Positions 6,458 to 7,897 of a stretch of 7,897 nucleotides of DNA are shown piece by piece. The stretch is from Deltaproteobacteria bacterium (GTDB lineage Bacteria > Desulfobacterota > BSN033 > UBA1163): NCBI GenBank assembly GCA_016875155.1, contig VGSD01000121.1, positions 1 through 7,897 of the forward strand. The letters are read 5' to 3'. The notes beneath the pieces are model-generated. The model searched no databases, was not told the origin of the DNA, and saw only the letters and a program-made list of their open reading frames with translations. Position 1 is the first letter of the stretch. Each line of letters starts with the position of its first letter. A program made the position numbers and the translations under genes.

Positions 6458-6709
6458 TTGATGGATAGATGAAATATGGATAATGAAAGACGATGCAGAG
6501 GTTTGGTAACAGACTTGCCAAGAAAGACCAAAAAACGACCATTATCGATTAAAGGGCTGGGGTCACATCTTCATATGTCATTATTTTCCCAAAGCCTATT
6601 CAAAAAAAGTTAGTTCGAAGCTGCAGCGCCAGACCTTAAAAATCGAATTAGTTTTTTACCCGCCCTCACTTTTCAGTTTTTCTGGGGTGCTTTCTTCAAG
6701 CTACAGCCT
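6458..6709. other. Gene-free AT-rich spacer with inverted and tandem repeats
   Basis: No coding frame with a ribosome binding site is visible on either strand. The stretch contains a 15-bp imperfect inverted repeat at 6604-6657, a possible degenerate IS3-type end at 6674-6690 and the start of a 14-bp tandem duplication. It marks the change from ordinary chromosomal genes to repeat-rich accessory DNA. It may be the remains of a mobile element. Confidence 0.5.
6604..6657. repeat. 15-bp imperfect inverted repeat with A- and T-tract ends
   Basis: AAAAAGTTAGTTCGA (6604-6618) can pair over its full length with TCGAATTAGTTTTTT (6643-6657), using three G-T wobbles, around a 24-base loop that contains the palindrome GCTGCAGC. 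Each strand ends in a T-run, so it might act as a bidirectional terminator, although the stem is AT-rich and the loop long. The wobbles suggest pairing as RNA, or a decayed terminal repeat. Confidence 0.35.
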
Positions 6710-6721
6710 TCAAGCTACAGC
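6694..6721. repeat. Perfect 14-bp tandem duplication
   Basis: CTTCAAGCTACAGC occurs twice head to tail at 6694-6707 and 6708-6721 with no mismatch. The right copy lies inside the last codons and stop of the broken small gene at 6710-6939, so the duplication touches that gene's 3' end. Confidence 0.75.
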
Positions 6722-6939
6722 TTGCCCCGGCAGAGAAATATGTTCAATGCGGGCCGGGATGTCGCCCCCCACCCAACTCTTCCAGTGGTTCGATCCTTTT
6801 AGATGGAGGTTCCACAAATAATTTTCCATCCAATCCGGCGCCATCTTTTGAACGCCTTCTTCAATTCATCCAGGTCTTTTGCTGCAAGAAGTTCTTCCTG
6901 GGCAGCCCTTAAATCTTCAATCGGTGCAATCGCTGGCAT
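6710..6939 (-). pseudogene. Small unknown gene with an apparent single-base frameshift
   Basis: An ATG at 6939, preceded by GAGAGG at seven bases, opens a 46-codon frame beginning MPAIAPIEDLRAAQEELL and stopping at 6799-6801. A second frame overlaps it from about 6844 to a TGA at 6710-6712 and reads protein-like, with WMENYLWNLHLKG, SNHWKSWVGGDIPARIEH and ISLPGQ. Inserting one G in TGGCGCC near 6841 would join them into KRWAPDWMENY and give one protein of about 76 residues. The first part is a charged amphipathic helix with repeated Ala-Leu-Glu-Lys; the second part is unusually rich in tryptophan, asparagine and histidine. I do not recognise the family. It could be a real pseudogene, a sequencing error in an intact gene, or two overlapping small frames. 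It lies downstream of the ORF6N gene on the same strand, beyond a palindrome cluster. Confidence 0.5.
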
Positions 6940-6972
6940 GTCTCAACCTCTCGCATAGAGCATCCATCCTTC

Positions 6973-7068
6973 GTCCCGCTTTGCGGGACTTCGGAGGACA
7001 GGTAGCGCCCACCTACGCCACCCTCCTAGGCCAACAATCTATACTGAGGCTTCGGCGGGCAGGCGTAG
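6973..7068. repeat. GC-rich palindrome cluster after the ORF6N gene
   Basis: GTCCCGC (6973-6979) and GCGGGAC (6983-6989) form a perfect 7-bp hairpin with a three-base loop. CTACGCC (7013-7019) and GGCGTAG (7062-7068) are a second perfect 7-bp pair spanning 56 bases. The region is richer in GC than its surroundings and lies between the ORF6N stop and the small broken gene. No T-run follows, so a simple terminator is unlikely. It looks like a dispersed palindromic repeat. Confidence 0.45.
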
Positions 7069-7082
7069 TGTGTCTCCAATCG

Positions 7083-7643
7083 TCAGGCATAATTTTTCTT
7101 TCTCGTTTTCGTGACATAAGGAACTTTAGGTTCCTCAACGAGAAACCCTATTCCTCTTTTTGGTGTTTCAGGCTCTGCGGGCCTCATTAATTGCCGGATA
7201 GCATCAAAAACCACCTTAAATTGAGCATCGTATTTCCTTTCGAGTTCATCCAGCCTTTTAGCCAAATCTTTGTTCAGTGATATAATTTCCCGGAGTTTCG
7301 CAAAGGTCCGCATGATCTGAATGTTAACCTGAACAGCTCTATGGCTGTTCAAAACACCGGATAGCATAGCAACCCCATGCTCTGTAAAGGCATAGGGTGG
7401 ATATCTACGTCCTCCCCAATGACTTGAGGTGCCAAAATGGTACCTCAAGTTTTCGAATTCGTCTTTACTGAGCTGAAACATAAAATCATCTGGAAATCGA
7501 ACGATATTCCTCTTTACGGCGCGAACCAGTTGCTTAGTTTCAACACCGTATAGTTGTGCCGGATCTCGATCAAGCATCACCTTCTGGCCGCGAATCAACA
7601 AGATCCTCTTTTCAATAACTTCCAGGGGAATAAGCTCCTTCAT
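7083..7643 (-). CDS. ORF6N-domain DNA-binding protein
   Basis: This 186-residue protein carries an N-terminal ORF6N domain at about residues 7-100. Its hallmarks are [38 protein letters not shown], and [17 protein letters not shown] with [16 protein letters not shown]6N is a putative DNA-binding domain common in phages, prophages and mobile islands, related in context to KilA-N and Bro proteins. Residues about 115-150 are charged and heptad-like ([22 protein letters not shown]), probably a coiled coil for oligomerisation. The C-terminus is basic and probably flexible. The start is supported by GAGGTGG five bases before the ATG. A perfect operator-like palindrome lies 18-32 bases upstream, so autoregulation is plausible. 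No phage structural or replication gene is present, so it is probably a solitary accessory gene, as ORF6N genes often are. Confidence 0.9.
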   Translation of the reverse strand: MKELIPLEVIEKRILLIRGQKVMLDRDPAQLYGVETKQLVRAVKRNIVRFPDDFMFQLSKDEFENLRYHFGTSSHWGGRRYPPYAFTEHGVAMLSGVLNSHRAVQVNIQIMRTFAKLREIISLNKDLAKRLDELERKYDAQFKVVFDAIRQLMRPAEPETPKRGIGFLVEEPKVPYVTKTRKKNYA

Positions 7644-7660
7644 TTAACCACCTCGAGGAT

Positions 7661-7675
7661 ATCACAATTTGTGAT
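7661..7675. promoter_or_regulatory. Operator candidate upstream of the ORF6N gene
   Basis: ATCACAA and TTGTGAT are perfect 7-bp arms around one central base, 18-32 bases before the ORF6N start. A second small palindrome, TTCGA/TCGAA (7680-7693), lies directly upstream. Its position beside the start of a DNA-binding protein gene fits autoregulation. No clear -35/-10 pair could be assigned. Confidence 0.4.
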
Positions 7676-7710
7676 CACCTTCGACTGATCGAACATCTGA
7701 AGCCACACTA

Positions 7711-7750
7711 GAAAACAAAAAGCCCATTCCTCTTTTGAAGAGCAGGCTTA
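7711..7750 (-). terminator. Rho-independent terminator-like hairpin upstream of the ORF6N gene
   Basis: Read on the minus strand, AAGCC pairs with GGCTT, and inside it CTCTT pairs with AAGAG around a CAA loop, with an internal mismatched stretch between the two stems. The hairpin is followed by TTTTTGTTTT. It would end transcription entering from the right and so insulate the ORF6N gene. The gene it originally served is not in the window and may have been displaced by the insertion sequence. Confidence 0.5.
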
Positions 7751-7797
7751 TTGTTAGAAGACCCATGCTACCCACCCCCACCGGAATTTGCCCCAAT

Positions 7798-7897
7798 TGG
7801 AGTGCACCCCAAAAACTGGACAGAATATGTTAGAGTGGTGACAGGATCTTGGGCCCCTGAAGGGGAGAAAGGATCTTGTCATGAGAAACCAACGGCG
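7798..7897 (+). mobile_element. Left end of an IS3-family insertion sequence
   Basis: From about 7798 the sequence begins TGGAGTGCACCCCAAAAA and continues CTGGACA. This strongly resembles the left terminal inverted repeat of IS3-family elements, whose ends start with TG and carry a CACCCC...TGGAC core. The leader contains a CCCC-TGAA-GGGG hairpin (7854-7865) and a direct repeat AGGATCTTG (7843-7851 and 7870-7878). The transposase frame starts at 7881. Only about 100 bases are present; the exact end and target duplication cannot be determined here. Confidence 0.75.
7881..7897 (+). CDS. IS3-family transposase OrfA, first five codons only
   Basis: The ATG at 7881 is preceded by AAAGGA with seven bases of spacing and reads MRNQR before the window ends. 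The basic start and its distance from the terminal repeat fit OrfA, the helix-turn-helix subunit that IS3 elements join to OrfB by programmed frameshifting. The identification rests on context, not on these five residues. Confidence 0.6.

Noticed and set aside
6541..7082. CRISPR array or tRNA gene in the repeat-rich spacer
   Set aside because: The repeats are a single tandem duplication and inverted pairs, not regularly spaced direct repeats, and no cloverleaf with a TTCGA-containing T arm could be assembled.
6879..7190. Plus-strand 103-codon frame
   Set aside because: It crosses the palindrome cluster and the 3' end of the ORF6N gene, with no ribosome binding site or protein-like composition.
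7083..7897. Intact prophage at the right end
   Set aside because: Only one phage-type domain (ORF6N) is present, with no integrase, structural or lysis gene, and it is bordered by an insertion sequence.

Overview
The window is a stretch of bacterial chromosome of moderate GC content. All six well-supported host genes lie on the minus strand, and an insertion-sequence edge sits at the far right on the plus strand. A secreted YtfJ-type protein with a signal peptide, strong AGGAG-type ribosome binding sites and sigma70-like promoters suggest a Gram-negative bacterium. The enzyme set (divergent acyl-CoA dehydrogenase, monocarboxylate-type MFS carrier, DmpI-like tautomerase) would suit an anaerobic Desulfobacterota-type organism, but that placement is a guess.

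Layout from left to right. Positions 1-1268 hold most of an acyl-CoA dehydrogenase gene (minus) whose 3' end lies outside the window. Positions 1305-2891 encode nicotinate phosphoribosyltransferase, and 2920-3861 a branch-1 nitrilase. These three genes are spaced 28 and 36 bases apart, each has its own ribosome binding site, and a good sigma70-like promoter (3905-3932) lies just upstream of the nitrilase. They therefore look like one operon read nitrilase > pncB > acyl-CoA dehydrogenase. A ytfJ-family gene (3954-4487) follows, then a 300-base gap rich in hairpins (4488-4828). Next are a small 4-oxalocrotonate-tautomerase-family gene (4829-5026) and an MFS transporter (5134-6354), with a promoter at 6430-6457.

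From about 6460 to the right end the DNA looks accessory. It contains inverted repeats, a perfect 14-bp tandem duplication, a small gene apparently broken by a single-base deletion (6710-6939), a cluster of GC-rich palindromes (6973-7068), and an ORF6N-domain protein of phage or mobile-element type (7083-7643) with a palindromic operator candidate. A terminator-like hairpin and the left end of an IS3-family element, whose orfA begins at 7881, complete the region.

How the genes may work together: a nitrilase can hydrolyse nicotinonitrile to nicotinate, and the next gene's product converts nicotinate to nicotinate mononucleotide, the entry step of NAD salvage. A nitrile-fed NAD salvage operon is the most interesting hypothesis here, but it is inference from gene order. 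The MFS carrier and the tautomerase may form a second unit handling an organic acid.
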